Source: Lasiodiplodia sp. COLG20 (lineage: Eukaryota > Ascomycota > Dothideomycetes > Botryosphaeriales > Botryosphaeriaceae). From it: 64,000 nt of DNA. The notes beneath the pieces were generated by a model. That model ran no database searches, was not told the DNA's origin, and saw only the letters and a program-made list of their open reading frames with translations. Of this stretch, positions 21,782-33,067 are shown piece by piece. The stretch's first letter is position 1; every line of letters begins with the position of its first letter. The stretch lies in NCBI GenBank assembly GCA_009801085.1, contig VNWV01000001.1, positions 3,038,001 to 3,102,000 on the forward strand, given 5' to 3'. The translations under genes were made by a program, and so were the position numbers.

Positions 21782-22999
21782 CGTTAGTCTCTCAATGGTT
21801 CCAGTTCCCTCGTTCCCTTTTCCTTCTCGGTCGTGCTCCAGGATTGAATCTTAATGTAATAGACATAGTATCATGGGGTGTGAGGCTATTTAACGACTTT
21901 AAAGAATCTGAAGCTGACAAATTCGACCCTTTGTTTTTCAGAAGCAAGTCGAGGATATGATGGAAGGGAGTGTTGCTCAGTCGATGACCCTTCGACTAAA
22001 TTGCCGAAAGGAGAACGACTCCTTTCGGAAGTAGCTTTACTCCTTTCGGAAGGAATACAAGATCGCCTCTCGAAGAATTTCACGTAAATCATGGGGCACC
22101 GGAAATATTCACACATAATCGGCTTCTGTTCACATTTGCAAGAGAGATATCTCGTTTCACTCAAAACTCTTGAGTCACCCATTTCTGAACTCCGGATTAC
22201 TTGCAGTCGCCCTGCTCATCGGAGGATGGTCAAGAGGTTCCAAGGCTCGGGACAGAAAAGCTTCAGGGGCGTTGCATGTCATTTAGGATGTAAAGAAGTT
22301 TGTTCCTGGTAACGATGTGCACTGGATCTTACGCGATCTGCGGGGATAACATTAAGGTTTTCTAGGTTACAAAGCCCTTCGTAAAGACAACCCATCTTGA
22401 TTTGGGGTCCCTATAATAATGGTAGTGGGAATCGCTTCAATTAGAGAGAGTCGCACTTTTACTCTAGCAGTCTGCTTCAGACTTTTCCTGTGAAGATAAG
22501 AAAGCGCGTGATACTCAGCCAAGGCTGTACCATACGCCCGGTTGCGGCTAGAAAGCCCGCCGCTAACCCGAAGTAGAGGTCTTCCTTTTGGCAATGTTGC
22601 CCTTCCATCAAACGAACAACCCAGCAGAGTCTAGTCAAAAAGGACTAGCTTTACCACTGCGTATGGAACTTTTGCGATAGTGACAGGAGTACGACTAGAT
22701 AATAAATTATTCTGCTGCGTTTCTCTTCAGGCCATGGCATGAATTTAGTGCCGTTCCCTGGCTGATCGTCCGTAGCCGAGGTACCCGTGCTTCTCGCTAC
22801 TTTACCGCCTTGGGTACAAAAGTGGGGTCGCGCTCGTGTAAAGTTTAGCCATCTCCTTTTGCCCCTGGACTTTTATCGAGAACCTCTTAAATTGAATACT
22901 CGATCGGAGGATGTAATTTCGGCCCTAAGGGCTACGAATCCTGCTTACTATGTCTGCGTACGACATATCCGGCCCATTATCGTGTGCGACGCCCACTGA
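21782..22999. other. PDR promoter side and unresolved 5' side of the ankyrin gene
   Basis: About 1.2 kb, partly AT-rich and stop-dense. A self-complementary run of CCTTTCGGAA-like copies lies near 22005-22060. I could not find a first exon for the ankyrin gene here. Confidence 0.4.
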
Positions 23000-24961
23000 C
23001 AAAGCGTACGATTCAGTTTCAGCTACCAACTTCTTCGGGCCGCCATCAGGCAGTACTCAAAGGACCGCACGTTACGGCTCATCCGCAAAACACCACAACA
23101 TGTGATCACAGGAGCGCCAACTGACGGGCGCGAGTGCCCTCTCCATGTTGCTTGCCAGGTGCTCGATCCCGATATTGTCGAAGCCCTCCTGGAGAAGGGA
23201 GCCGATGCCAACATCCGGACCGCGGATGGAGATACTCCACTCCACTTTGCGCTTTCGTACATGGAATCCGGAAGAGAACTTTACAAGGCCTTTCGTTTCA
23301 AAATCGTCAACCTCTTACTGGCTGCCGGCGCTCGTGTTGCGGCGGTCGACGAAGACGGAAACACCGCGTTGCACCTGGCAATCCTCCATGGCTACATTGA
23401 TTGCGCCAGATTGATGTTAATACATGACGACTCTTCACTCACCATTCCGAACAAGAGGGGCGAGATCCCGCTATTTGTCTCCGCGAAGGGCCAGTTTTCA
23501 GCCGATTGTCCCATGGACATGGCCGAGTTCCTCTCCCGATGGCACATCCTCAACCGGCCGATGCACCGCGCAGTTGCGAATGGAGACGTCACGACCATTT
23601 ACAATGCGCTAGACTCCGGTGAGAGTATCTCAGCGCGAAGCATGCTCGGAGACGCACCAATCCACTTGGCAGCGTCACGTGGTAATGTTGGGATGGTCAG
23701 GTTGCTGTTATCGAAAGGCGCATTCGCGGGCCAGGCGGGCTACCTCGGTCAGACTGCCTTGCATCGCGCAGCAGCAGCTTGTGGCCAGCCCAATAAGACA
23801 CAAGGTCTGGACTCTCCTACACAGAAATACTGGACCGAACCGGAGATTGCTCTGTTCCAATCTGTCTGCGAGTATCGGCAACACAAAAGAGACACCATAC
23901 CGGATCCCTCTCGATGCTACGAAGTGGCCCAAGCATTGCTGGATACAGGCCTGAGTCCGACCGTACCAGACGCATTACTACGGACCCCTCTCCACCTGGC
24001 TGCTGCTACTGGCGATGAAGCATTGGTACAGTTGCTCTTGGCGCACGGCGCAGATCCTAATGCGCCAGATCTGGATCTCAGAACTCCACTTTGGTATGCA
24101 GCAGCATCCGGCAACGTTGATCTGATGATGATCCTCAACCAACACGGTGCAACCACACGTCTTCAGCCAGAGTACTTCCGGGACGTAGGACATCTGGCAG
24201 TCCAGTGTGGCCGGAGATGCGTGTCTGCCGACATGCTGAACAAAGCCGACGAACAAGGAAGGACGCCGCTGATCCACGCGGTCCAGACCGGGGCTATGGC
24301 GTCTGTGGAGCATCTCGCACAGGCCGGCGCGTACATGGGACAACTCGGGAAAGGCTGGTCGCCTCTTGTCCAAGCTTGCGACAAGCGGCACTGGGGGGTG
24401 GCCAAGCTGCTGCTCGACCGCGGCGCGGACGTCCGAGAATATGAGCACGATCCGAAGGCCTCGAACGCCAAGGCGCTGCATTTGGCAGCGAGAGGCGGCT
24501 CTTCTGACATGATCAGAGATATCCTGCACGCGGAAGCGAAGGCGGAGGAGCAGCCGGATCTTCCGAAGGTGGAGCGCACACCTGCACATTCTCGGCGCCC
24601 CTCTATGCAATCGATCAAGTCCGTTATGGTGCCAGACTTTCTGAAGGTGCAGGAGCGCTCACCCGCGCGTTCTCGGCGCCCCTCTGTCTCGTCGTTCAGG
24701 TCCGTTATGACGACCCAGTCGGGCTGGTCCGCGGTAATGAAGGTCACGAGTCCGACAGCTCAGAAAATTGGCTTCTACAAGTGGACGCCGTTGCATTTTG
24801 CAGCGAGTATGGGGCATACAAACGCTGTCAAGACATTGCTCGGGATCATGGATAGAACGGAAATCATCTCACGAGATATTGATGGATTTACTGCTGGGGA
24901 ACTGGCGAAGGAAGCGGGTTACGAGGAAATTTTTCAGCTTATAGAAGAGCGTTTAGATTGA
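23000..24961 (+). CDS. ankyrin-repeat protein, 5' end unresolved
   Basis: The open frame runs from about 23000 to the stop at 24961, some 650 residues. At least nine ankyrin repeats are visible by their T-P-L-H-x-A and L-L-x-x-G-A-D signatures: E-C-P-L-H-V-A, D-T-P-L-H-F-A, N-T-A-L-H-L-A, D-A-P-I-H-L-A, Q-T-A-L-H-R-A, R-T-P-L-H-L-A, R-T-P-L-W-Y-A, K-A-L-H-L-A and W-T-P-L-H-F-A. A Ser/Arg-rich spacer of about 70 residues, holding two similar R-R-P-S segments, separates the last repeat from the rest. There is no in-frame ATG at the start of the coding stretch. Candidate acceptors lie at 23016 and 23022, so an upstream exon, perhaps encoding an F-box as in many fungal ankyrin proteins, is lost or not recognised. 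Role unknown; repeats bind protein partners. Confidence 0.7.
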   Translation, partial: QSVRFSFSYQLLRAAIRQYSKDRTLRLIRKTPQHVITGAPTDGRECPLHVACQVLDPDIVEALLEKGADANIRTADGDTPLHFALSYMESGRELYKAFRFKIVNLLLAAGARVAAVDEDGNTALHLAILHGYIDCARLMLIHDDSSLTIPNKRGEIPLFVSAKGQFSADCPMDMAEFLSRWHILNRPMHRAVANGDVTTIYNALDSGESISARSMLGDAPIHLAASRGNVGMVRLLLSKGAFAGQAGYLGQTALHRAAAACGQPNKTQGLDSPTQKYWTEPEIALFQSVCEYRQHKRDTIPDPSRCYEVAQALLDTGLSPTVPDALLRTPLHLAAATGDEALVQLLLAHGADPNAPDLDLRTPLWYAAASGNVDLMMILNQHGATTRLQPEYFRDVGHLAVQCGRRCVSADMLNKADEQGRTPLIHAVQTGAMASVEHLAQAGAYMGQLGKGWSPLVQACDKRHWGVAKLLLDRGADVREYEHDPKASNAKALHLAARGGSSDMIRDILHAEAKAEEQPDLPKVERTPAHSRRPSMQSIKSVMVPDFLKVQERSPARSRRPSVSSFRSVMTTQSGWSAVMKVTSPTAQKIGFYKWTPLHFAASMGHTNAVKTLLGIMDRTEIISRDIDGFTAGELAKEAGYEEIFQLIEERLD

Positions 24962-25576
24962 TGCCATTAGCAATCTGGACGGAATGGCGGTCACTTTACG
25001 TGTTTATGATCTACATCTTCTAGTTACGGGTCTGCTTCTGTTAGCAGGTGAGCATAATGACATCGGGTAATAATGGTACTTATCCTTAGAAATATTCCAA
25101 TACCAAGTCAGAAGCATCTTATAGAATAGAATATCGAACTGCTGTATTTCCTTGAGCACGAGCACAAAGTTTCCATACAGGGACTGCAGACAAGATCCCA
25201 CATGTTAGATAATGAGCTCCTAAGATTTTCATGTTTTTGACTAAAGAATACATACCACTACATTCGCTTGCGAGTCTCATGAAACAATGAGGGTTAAATC
25301 CTTAAAATAACCGGGGTTTTGAACGAACACAAGGATTCATCTTGTGTGGAGATGGAGACGTTACAAGTTTGGGGGCGAGAAAACCAACGCTTTGTCGATA
25401 AACGTTGGGTAACCATGACGATGATTTCGTCGCGCTAAAGTCCGGTGCACCCGCAGCACGGGCTTAAGTAATGGTCTTAAAGCCGACACTCCCTCCATTT
25501 GTAAGCGCTAGCCTCCTTGCGGAGCGGGAATCTTCAAGAACTTCGCGGCGCGAGTCTGACTGTAATGATGATTGAT

Positions 25577-25595
25577 TCGGCCCCAATGGGGCCGA
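25577..25595. promoter_or_regulatory. perfect 9+1+9 palindrome upstream of the SDR gene
   Basis: TCGGCCCCA and TGGGGCCGA flank one central A, about 180 bp upstream of the dehydrogenase ATG. The outer TCGG/CCGA ends resemble half-sites of zinc-cluster regulators. Binding is inferred only. Confidence 0.35.
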
Positions 25596-25664
25596 TTTAA
25601 CCGGCGAATACATATTTCGTTTGTCAGCAGATCCACCAAAAATGAATCCTCCTTGTAGGCTTCT

Positions 25665-25672
25665 GTATATAA
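25665..25672 (+). promoter_or_regulatory. TATA box of the SDR gene
   Basis: TATATAAT lies about 100 bp upstream of the ATG at 25772, a usual spacing for fungal core promoters. Confidence 0.45.
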
Positions 25673-25771
25673 TAGCCAAGCGATGGTCCTACTGCATGAG
25701 TTTTATCTTCGCATCCTCAAAGGTGACCAGCCATCAAATTCTGACACAACCACTCTCAATCTCCACTCAAC

Positions 25772-26723
25772 ATGGCTTCTTACCTCATCACTGGCTCTTC
25801 CCGCGGCATCGGCTTTGCTGTTGCAAGCTTCCTTGCGGCTAAGCCCGCTACTGAAATTAGCAAAGTATTTGCTTCTGCTCGAAGCGAATCTGCCGGTCTC
25901 AAGGAGCTGATTGCCAAGTCTGATGGCCGTGTTGAGTACGTGCAGCTTGATGTCACCTCTCAAGAAAGTGCAAAGAAAGCTGCTAGCCAGGTTGAGCAAT
26001 CGCTCAATGGGAAGGGGCTTGATGTTCTCATCAACAATGCCGGCGCCATGACCGTTACTCCCGGAGGAACTCAGACTATGTAACTAGTCCTTCCTGCTTC
26101 TCATTTCCTTGAGAGGCATCAGCTAATGCATTCTAGGTCTGATTTGGATGACACATTCAAGATCAACGTCACAGGTGTACACTACGTGACCTCCGCCTTC
26201 ATACCGCTGCTTGAAAAGGGAAATCTCAAGAAGGTTGTCAATATGTAAGCTTCCAGCCATACTTTGTGTACACACATCAGCTTATTAGTCTCTTACCCAA
26301 GCTCGACCACGCTTGGATCCATGGCCATGGTTAAGAACTACGCCCAAATGCCCGTACCCTCTTACAAAATCACCAAAGCCGCCCTGAACATGCTGACGGT
26401 CCAATACGCATTGGACTTTGCCGAGAAGGGCTTTACCTTCGTTGCCCTCTCTCCTGGCGTAAGTGGCCCAGGTCTCATACAAGCACGCAGTTCTTGTATT
26501 CCAGCCTTTTGCTAACAAATTCACTTCCAACACACAGTGGATCGGTACAGACATGGGTGGCTCTGGCGCCGACCTCACCATAGAGCAGGGCGTCAAGGCA
26601 GTCACGGACGTCATCTTCCGCGTCGGGAAGGAGGACAGCGGCAAGTTCTTCAACGTCCGCGTCCCCGGCTGGGAGAATGCAACAGGTCCCAACAAGTACG
26701 ACGGCGCTTCTCTGCCGTGGTAA
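25772..26723 (+). CDS. short-chain dehydrogenase/reductase
   Basis: Exons 25772-26079, 26137-26244, 26302-26458 and 26538-26723 give 252 residues. Classical SDR marks: L-I-T-G-S-S-R-G-I-G at residue 5 (NAD(P) binding), N-N-A-G, and the active site Y160-K-I-T-K164 with serines in I-S-T-T-L-G-S upstream. The compact N terminus and A-K-P-x-x-x-I-S-K-V-F-A-S-A-R recall the C-factor/sniffer-like carbonyl reductases. Three introns remove stops and each junction restores family sequence. The gene ends 127 bp from the 3' end of the copper amine oxidase gene (convergent). It could handle an aldehyde or ketone made by that enzyme; substrate is not shown by the sequence. Confidence 0.88.
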
Positions 26724-26849
26724 AGCATCACAGGGACATATCACGCAGGCCGTTGAGATCCTGAAATAGTAATGCAATATCTATGAGCATCCGAAGTAAA
26801 AAACAGCGAGCTTCTTTGAATCATTCTACTCATTCTTTCCTTTCGAGCT

Positions 26850-29087
26850 CTACAAGTTACTTTGACAACACACCTTACCCCGTGCAGCCAGCTCCTTCTC
26901 CTCCGGGCCCTTGTACTCCTGACTCTGGTTCTTATCCTGCGTAGACGGCGGTACGTCATTTGTGGGGTTGAACTCGCAAAAGTTGTACGGCTTGAGATGG
27001 ATCTGCACAATCTCCGCCGGCATGACAGGGAAGTCCTCAACCCGCGGGTTGTGCGTCAGCCCGTACGTATGCCAGACAACGATATCGGTGTCCCGCACCA
27101 GCGGCCTTCCCGGCACCGAATTATCGCGCGTCCGACGCTCGCGGTTATACGGCGACTCGGGATCCAGCCACGACGCAATCCCGTACCCGCCGAGCCCCTG
27201 ATTCGTATACTCACCGGCGGGGAAGAGCTGGCGGTCCGCGTACGGCGTGACCCAAATGGGATGCGTGGCGAACTCGCTGCGGCGGGCGTGCCAGGTGCCC
27301 GGGTGGGCGAGCAGCATCTGGCTGCGGTGCGGCACGAGCTTGTAGCCGACGGGCGTCAGCGAGACGGGGTTGGTGACGGACTCGTTGAGGATCTTGAAGA
27401 CGCGGCCGCGCGCGACGTCGTCGTCGACGGGCCCGCCGCGCTCGACGACCGTCTCCTGCGTCACGTAGCCCGTGCCGAGCGGGTTGAGCTGCGCGTCCCA
27501 CGGCATGGCGACCGAGTCGGTCAGTGCGAAGCTGTTGTGGCTCCCGCCGACGGCCGGGTCGATGCGCAGGTTGAACAGGTGCTGGTGGTACGGCGCCATG
27601 ACGCCGTCGGCCACGCGCGTGCCCCAGGGGACCTTGACGTCCTTGGCGATGGGCTGGGTGGAGAGGATGCCCGTGGCGCGCGTTTCGAAGGTCAGTTCGC
27701 CAGACTGGTCGAAGTACCATGCGAAGATGTACTCGTAGTTGGCGACGGTGATGATGGTCTGGAGGACGAGCTGCCGCTTGCGCACGACGACGGCTCGGCC
27801 CGTACGGTGGTTCGTGTGCTTCCATTGGATGCCGTTGTCGACCTCGTGGATGCAGATTGCGTTGGGACGCGGGGCTGGCGTGCCGTCGGGACTGATGACG
27901 CAGCCGTCAAGGTACTTGATCATACCGAGACAATCGCAGCCGACTGGGTTTAGGTTAGTGGCGAGACGACTAAACGGAAAGCAGGTGAGTACTCACGCTG
28001 AAGGTTGTTTGCGGTAACACCAGCTCCCACGTTACCCAAGTCGAAGGCGCCTTTGCGGTAGATGGGATTGCGAGGGTCACCGTACGGCACAAACATCTCG
28101 GAGAGTGATAGGCGGTAGAAGTTGCTCTTGCCATCAAAGGACAAATCGTGCAGGGTCATGCCTGTGCAGCGTCAATGCGAGAATACTTATGGAGCTGTCC
28201 ATGACACTCACCTTCGCGCCAGTTGAAGCCGACGCGAAACCGCCACTTCTCCCACTCAATCAAGTTACCAGTCACGGTAAAAGAAGCGCCCTCAGGTTGC
28301 ACAACTTGGTACGGCTTCAAGGTGGTTCTGGGAGACACCTTTTGCAACTCATGTGCATACTCAGGCTCAACTGGATCAACATGCGGATGCGGGACATCAG
28401 AACCCAACGGAGTAGTGGTTGCGTCTGACCCAAGAGGAAGCCGTATGATGCGTTTGACTTTCATGGCGCAGAGATCTACTATGACCATGAAATCGAGGGG
28501 GAAGGCGTAGTGGTTTGAGTCCGGGTTATTGTTCTTGGGGTTTCGCATATACATAAACACCTAAGAGAAGAGCGTGTTAACCTTAGATATATGACATTAG
28601 AAAGGATGCATACCTGAGTGTGCCTCTCTTGCGTCTCATGACCATCAACTCCGTAGTCCCAAGGGTCGAGCACTATCGTGGTGTTGTCCAGATTCAGCCT
28701 CTTAATTTCTCGCTGGACTCCCTCATCAGCCATGACAACCTCGGCTGCCTGACCCAGTTCTATTCTGTCAACTGGTCCATGGAAGTCCCGTGGAAGTTCC
28801 TTGTGGTACACCACTTTCCCGTGGGTCACATCAACTATGCCTTCGAAGAGACGCGGTGTACTCTTGATGTACCAAATCAGAAAGATGCACCTTGGCACGA
28901 GCGGAAGTGGCCGCCCTGAATGCTCGGCATCGAGGAACTCGAGCATTGCTTGTTTCGGGGGTTCGTCAATGCCCGCCGCCTTGAAATGCAGTGGGATGCC
29001 ATTGAAGAGGGCCTTGATCGCATCCGCCGCAGATGCAATCTCCTCAGCGGTTGCTGGGTCAAAAGGATGAGGAGTGCCAGCCGACAT
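26850..29087 (-). CDS. copper amine oxidase
   Basis: Exons 29087-28614, 28560-28212, 28161-27997 and 27943-26850 give 693 residues, the usual length of fungal copper amine oxidases. The ATG at 29087 is the first in frame (MSAGTPHPFDP). The topaquinone site T-V-A-N-Y-E-Y places the cofactor Tyr at about 399. Copper ligands are H449-Q-H451 and a later His near 627 (L-T-H-N-P). The junction R-E-G-M-T-L-H-D and the cysteine pair G-C-D-C-L-G also match the family. The enzyme oxidises primary amines to aldehyde, ammonia and peroxide. The last three residues S-N-L are only a weak peroxisomal signal; many fungal relatives are peroxisomal. Its promoter is shared with the Myb gene 351 bp away, and one HGATAR (AreA-type) site is visible near 29285. 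Confidence 0.92.
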
Positions 29088-29438
29088 TTTGAAGTAGGAC
29101 AAGGAGAATGCTCAATGATTGAGTTGGAGATGCATCGTCTTGACAGCCAAGCAGACGCGCTTTTAAGATTCTATCCCGAATCGAGCCGAGTTGAGGCGGT
29201 AGAGCTGAGTTCCATCTCCACAGTTCAGATCTCGGTCAATAGTGGGGGATATCCGATCTAACGGGTGCCGAAACAGGCGATTTGCCTCTATCAGCTGCGG
29301 GCCGAGTCAAACACGTGACCGGCAATGCGTCACCCCGGCATGACTCGGCCTTTTTCCAACCTCATCTCAGTCATGCGGGGTTCGGGATAGGACTGCATTC
29401 TCTGCATTTCTCCCCCGCTCTATAGCCTTACGGTGAAC

Positions 29439-30742
29439 ATGGCGCGACGACGATGGACCAGTCAAGAAGACGGGGTGCTTACCGACCTGATCCGGAGATA
29501 CGGCGACAAGAGGGGCCGCGAAGGCCGATGGCACGACATCGCAAATTGTTTGCCTGGTCGAACAGCAAAGGTAAGCTGTAATAGTCTTCTCAGACTTGAA
29601 ACTTGTGCCTGACTAGTGTTTAGGATTGTCGTAAGCGCTGGTTCCACTCGCTTGATCCATCCCTGCGAAAAGGACGTTGGACCGAGGAAGAAGACCGCAT
29701 CCTGCAACGAGAGTTTTCACGTCTTGGTCCCGCATGGAAGCAAATATGTATGTGATGTCTGCTTATCTTTGTTGTTTGTGTTCTAATGGATTCTGCAGCC
29801 CTTCTCCTCCCCGGCCGAAAAGATGACCAGTGTGCAAAGAGGTACACCGAGATCCTTGCTCCATCGGTGAATCGGCGTCTGCAAAAGTGGACACCAGAGG
29901 AAGATGCCTATCTCCGCACAAAGGTTCAAGAACTTGGTCATAGCTGGTCGATCATCTCAGCCGGGCTTCCCGGGCGCCCTCCCCTGACCTGCCGCAACCG
30001 ATGGCGGGCGCTCTCCAAAAACAAAACTCAATCCCCAGAGTCTGGGTCTGTGCCCAATGTCTTGCCTCAATTCTTGACCCCCGATAACGAAAATGATGCC
30101 GATGCAGTTCCTACTGTTCCTCATCAGCACCCCCGCTCCGCTTCGCAGACACACAGCACGGTGACGACAACACCACTTGACATCCAGGCTTTGGAATCGT
30201 TTCTAGATGGATCAGACTTCAACCTTGATATAGCAGAGTTTGATACCATGCAACCTTCCGACGCAGGATATCAGTCAGCGTTGCCCGATATCTCCCTTAG
30301 CGCTTGTCAGAACAATGACATCCCAATCTCTTATCCAGGGGTCGGAAATGTGGACGAGCACCGGATGAGTGACGCCTGGGGCTTGAATAGTGGCACCGAG
30401 CACTTAATCAGCCAGACAAGCATGAGCCATAGTCAGACGTCTGCGCTCTCAATGGCCAGTCCGGCGGATCCCGGAGATGCACAATTTGCCTGCATAGCGA
30501 TAACTCCGACCGATTCGGCCATGCATGATGCTGGCTACAATGATCCTGCTACATCGACGTCATCGCCTGAAGGCTTCAGTCCCCCGTCATCAGCGTCAGA
30601 CGTTGACAGTGGTGCCAATGGTTCTTTGCCACGGGAACCTCCTGTGGATGCTGGCCATGGCCTCCACTCGCAGAATTCTTCCACTGTGCATGTACATCAC
30701 CACGTCCACCACCATCACTACCATTACCACTATTATCCATAA
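29439..30742 (+). CDS. Myb transcription factor with three repeats and a His-rich tail
   Basis: Exons 29439-29570, 29624-29747 and 29799-30742 give 399 residues. Three SANT/Myb repeats fill the first 145 residues: R-R-W-T-S-Q-E-D...C-R-K-R-W, G-R-W-T-E-E-E-D...C-A-K-R-Y and Q-K-W-T-P-E-E-D...C-R-N-R-W, each with the L-P-G-R turn before the recognition helix. Both introns lie inside repeats and keep their sequence intact. The middle is Ser/Thr/Asp-rich and disordered. The C terminus ends in V-H-H-H-V-type runs, more than ten His within the last 20 residues, which could bind metal or drive clustering. The gene is divergent from copper amine oxidase, so local control of it is a reasonable guess. 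Confidence 0.88.
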
Positions 30743-31258
30743 CTGTGGGATGGTCAGATAGATAGTCAATTTAGTATGACGCGGCGGTCGTAATGTTGTA
30801 TTTGCTATCGAGAGCGCCTTTAACCCTTTCGAAATCTTTGTGTCTGGCAGAAAAGACGAGTCTGGAATGTTTCAATAAATACGAGAATATGCGCCCGTTC
30901 ATTGCCACCCTAGCCTAGAGAGCATAACCAAGCATATCCTTGATGCAACTACTTCTCATATCCGTGTACGCCGATCCCCCGCAGTACAAGCAGCACATGT
31001 AGCCCAGTCTATCTAACTCGGCCCTGGGGAAGCTTGACCGGGCTCACGCTTTGCTTAATTGAGCTTGGGGCGACAAAGGCTAGATTGGCCGCCGTCACCA
31101 ATCCGATAACTTATCGCTGGGCAGTTCCGTCCAGGCTGAAATCACGTGGGTGTTCTATCTCACCAACTGAAATAGAGGACAGTGTGGCTTCGACCTCGTC
31201 TCTCCAGCTTCTTCTATCATCCGTTGCACTTACTTCCGTGTCTTCATCACGCCCAGCC
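30743..31258. other. intergenic, permease promoter
   Basis: About 0.5 kb with the Myb 3' UTR and the permease promoter. No other element is recognised. Confidence 0.4.
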
Positions 31259-33067
31259 ATGTCGTCCGACAAGAAGACCAATTCCAACGATGCAGAAAAT
31301 GAGCTTAAGCCGATGCAGTCAGTCGAACAGGGGGAGGTTGTACAACTCGGTACTGAAGAGGGCTCAGTCAAGCCTGTGAATTCGGCTAGGGAGGAGACCG
31401 GACTCAAGAGGGACCTGGCGCAGAGGCATCTCGTGAGCTTGAACCCCTGATCTGAATATTGCTGGATGATTAGGAGACCTGCTAACGTAGCGCCGTTGGC
31501 TTGTAGATGATGCTTGCCATCGGAGGTGTCATCGGCCCAGGCTACTTTGTAGGCATGGGCACAGGCCTGTCTACTGCCGGGCCTGCAGGTCTACTCATCT
31601 GCTTCGCAACAGTTGGTGCTCTTCTCTGGGCTGTCATGCAATGCCTTGGAGAACTGGCGGCGTTCTTGTCAACTCCTGGTGAGTGCTCCATCGGGTTCTC
31701 GCACTGTCCCATTGCAGCATGAAGACTCTGACTGTGTTCCACAGGATCATTTACGGACTACACCGCTCGCTTCATCGACCCGGCATTTGGCTTCGCGCTG
31801 GGTTGGAACTACTGGTTATTGTGGGCTGGAATCCTCATGGCCGAATACAGTAAGCCTTCACCACAGAATTCGTTATGGCTCAACGGCTTACACATTCAGA
31901 TAATCTGGGCCTGGTACTCGGATTCTGGCAGTCGGCTATGCCAACATGGGGCTGGGTGCTTGTGTTCTGGTGAGTTCACTCTCCTATGCCCGAGTTGGCA
32001 CAAGAACTGAGACACACATCAGGTTCATTTTCCTATCGTTCACCTTCCTCGGCGTCTACACATTCGGCGAGGCAGAATTCTGGCTTTCCGCCGCCAAACT
32101 CCTCTTCATCGCCGCCTTCTTCCTCTGCGCCATCCTCATATCCAGTGGCGCCATCGGCGGCGAGAAGATCGGCTTCAAATTCTACAAAGACCCCGGCGCC
32201 TTCGCCGACGGCGCGAAGGGCGTATTCAAGATCTTCGTCTTCGCAGCCCTTCAATACAGCGGCACGGAAATGGTCGGGCTAACGGCGGGCGAGTCATCCA
32301 ATCCCGTCCGCGACATCCCAAAGGCCATCCGCACCGTCTTCTACCGCATCCTCATCATCTTCGTCGGCGGCATCTTCTTCCTAACCATCACGGTGCCCTA
32401 CAACGACCCGAACCTCCTCTCCGCGGGGAGCAAGACGGCGCGCAGCCCCTTCGTCATCGCCTTCACGCGCGTCGGCGCCACGGCGGGCGCGCACGTCGTC
32501 AACGCCGTCATCCTCGTCACCATCCTCTCGGCCGTCAACGGCGCGCTGTACGTCGGCTCGCGCACGCTGGTCGGGCTAGCACAGCAGCACCAAGCACCCG
32601 CCCTCTTCCGCTGGACCAACGCGCGCGGCGTGCCCGTGCCGGCCCTCGTCGTCACCAACGCGACCGGCTTCCTCTCGCTGCTCAACCTGTCGTCGGGCGC
32701 GGGCGAGATCTACACGTGGATCGTCAGCATCACCGGCGTGTCGACGTTCATCACGTGGGCGGCCATCTGCGCGTGCCAGATCCGCCTGCGGCGGGCGATG
32801 CGAGCCCAGGGCGTGCCGCTGGATGACCTGCCGTTCCGCGCGCAGTGGGGGGACGGCTTCACGCCGTGGTTTGGGCTGGGGCTGTCGGTGTTTTTCATCT
32901 TCTTTCAGGGGTGGACGGCGTTTGCGCCGTGGGATGCGGAGATGTTCGTCATGAATTACGTGACTATTGCTATCTTCATTACCTTGGCGGCCAGCTGGAA
33001 GGTGTTGAAGAAATCGAAGTGGGCGAGGAGTGAGAGCGCGGATCTGTGGACGGGCCGGAGGTGTTGA
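31259..33067 (+). CDS. amino acid/amine permease (AAP family)
   Basis: Exons 31259-31432, 31507-31678, 31745-31849, 31900-31969 and 32023-33067 give 463 residues. Family blocks: R-H-L-M-M-L-A-I-G-G-V-I-G-P-G at helix 1, G-W-N-Y-W-L-L-W-A at helix 3, G-E-A-E-F-W-L-S-A-A-K after helix 5, and T-A-G-E-S-S-N-P-V-R-D-I-P-K-A-I-R in the conserved loop before helix 7. Each of four introns restores these blocks. It is shorter than the usual 500-600, mainly at the N-terminal tail and the C terminus, but twelve helices can be placed. It should be a proton symporter at the plasma membrane for amino acids or amines. Position next to Myb and copper amine oxidase suggests an amine-type substrate (inference). 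Confidence 0.88.

Larger units (their letters stand above)
24962..25771. other. SDR promoter region; no gene recognised
   Basis: About 0.8 kb between the ankyrin gene and the dehydrogenase gene. It holds a perfect GC-rich palindrome and a TATA element close to the dehydrogenase start, listed separately. Confidence 0.45.

Noticed and set aside
26862..27953. 363-codon open frame on + opposite copper amine oxidase
   Set aside because: It is the GC-rich antisense shadow of the oxidase; composition is Arg/Val/Asp-biased with no family motif, while the minus strand has the topaquinone and copper sites.
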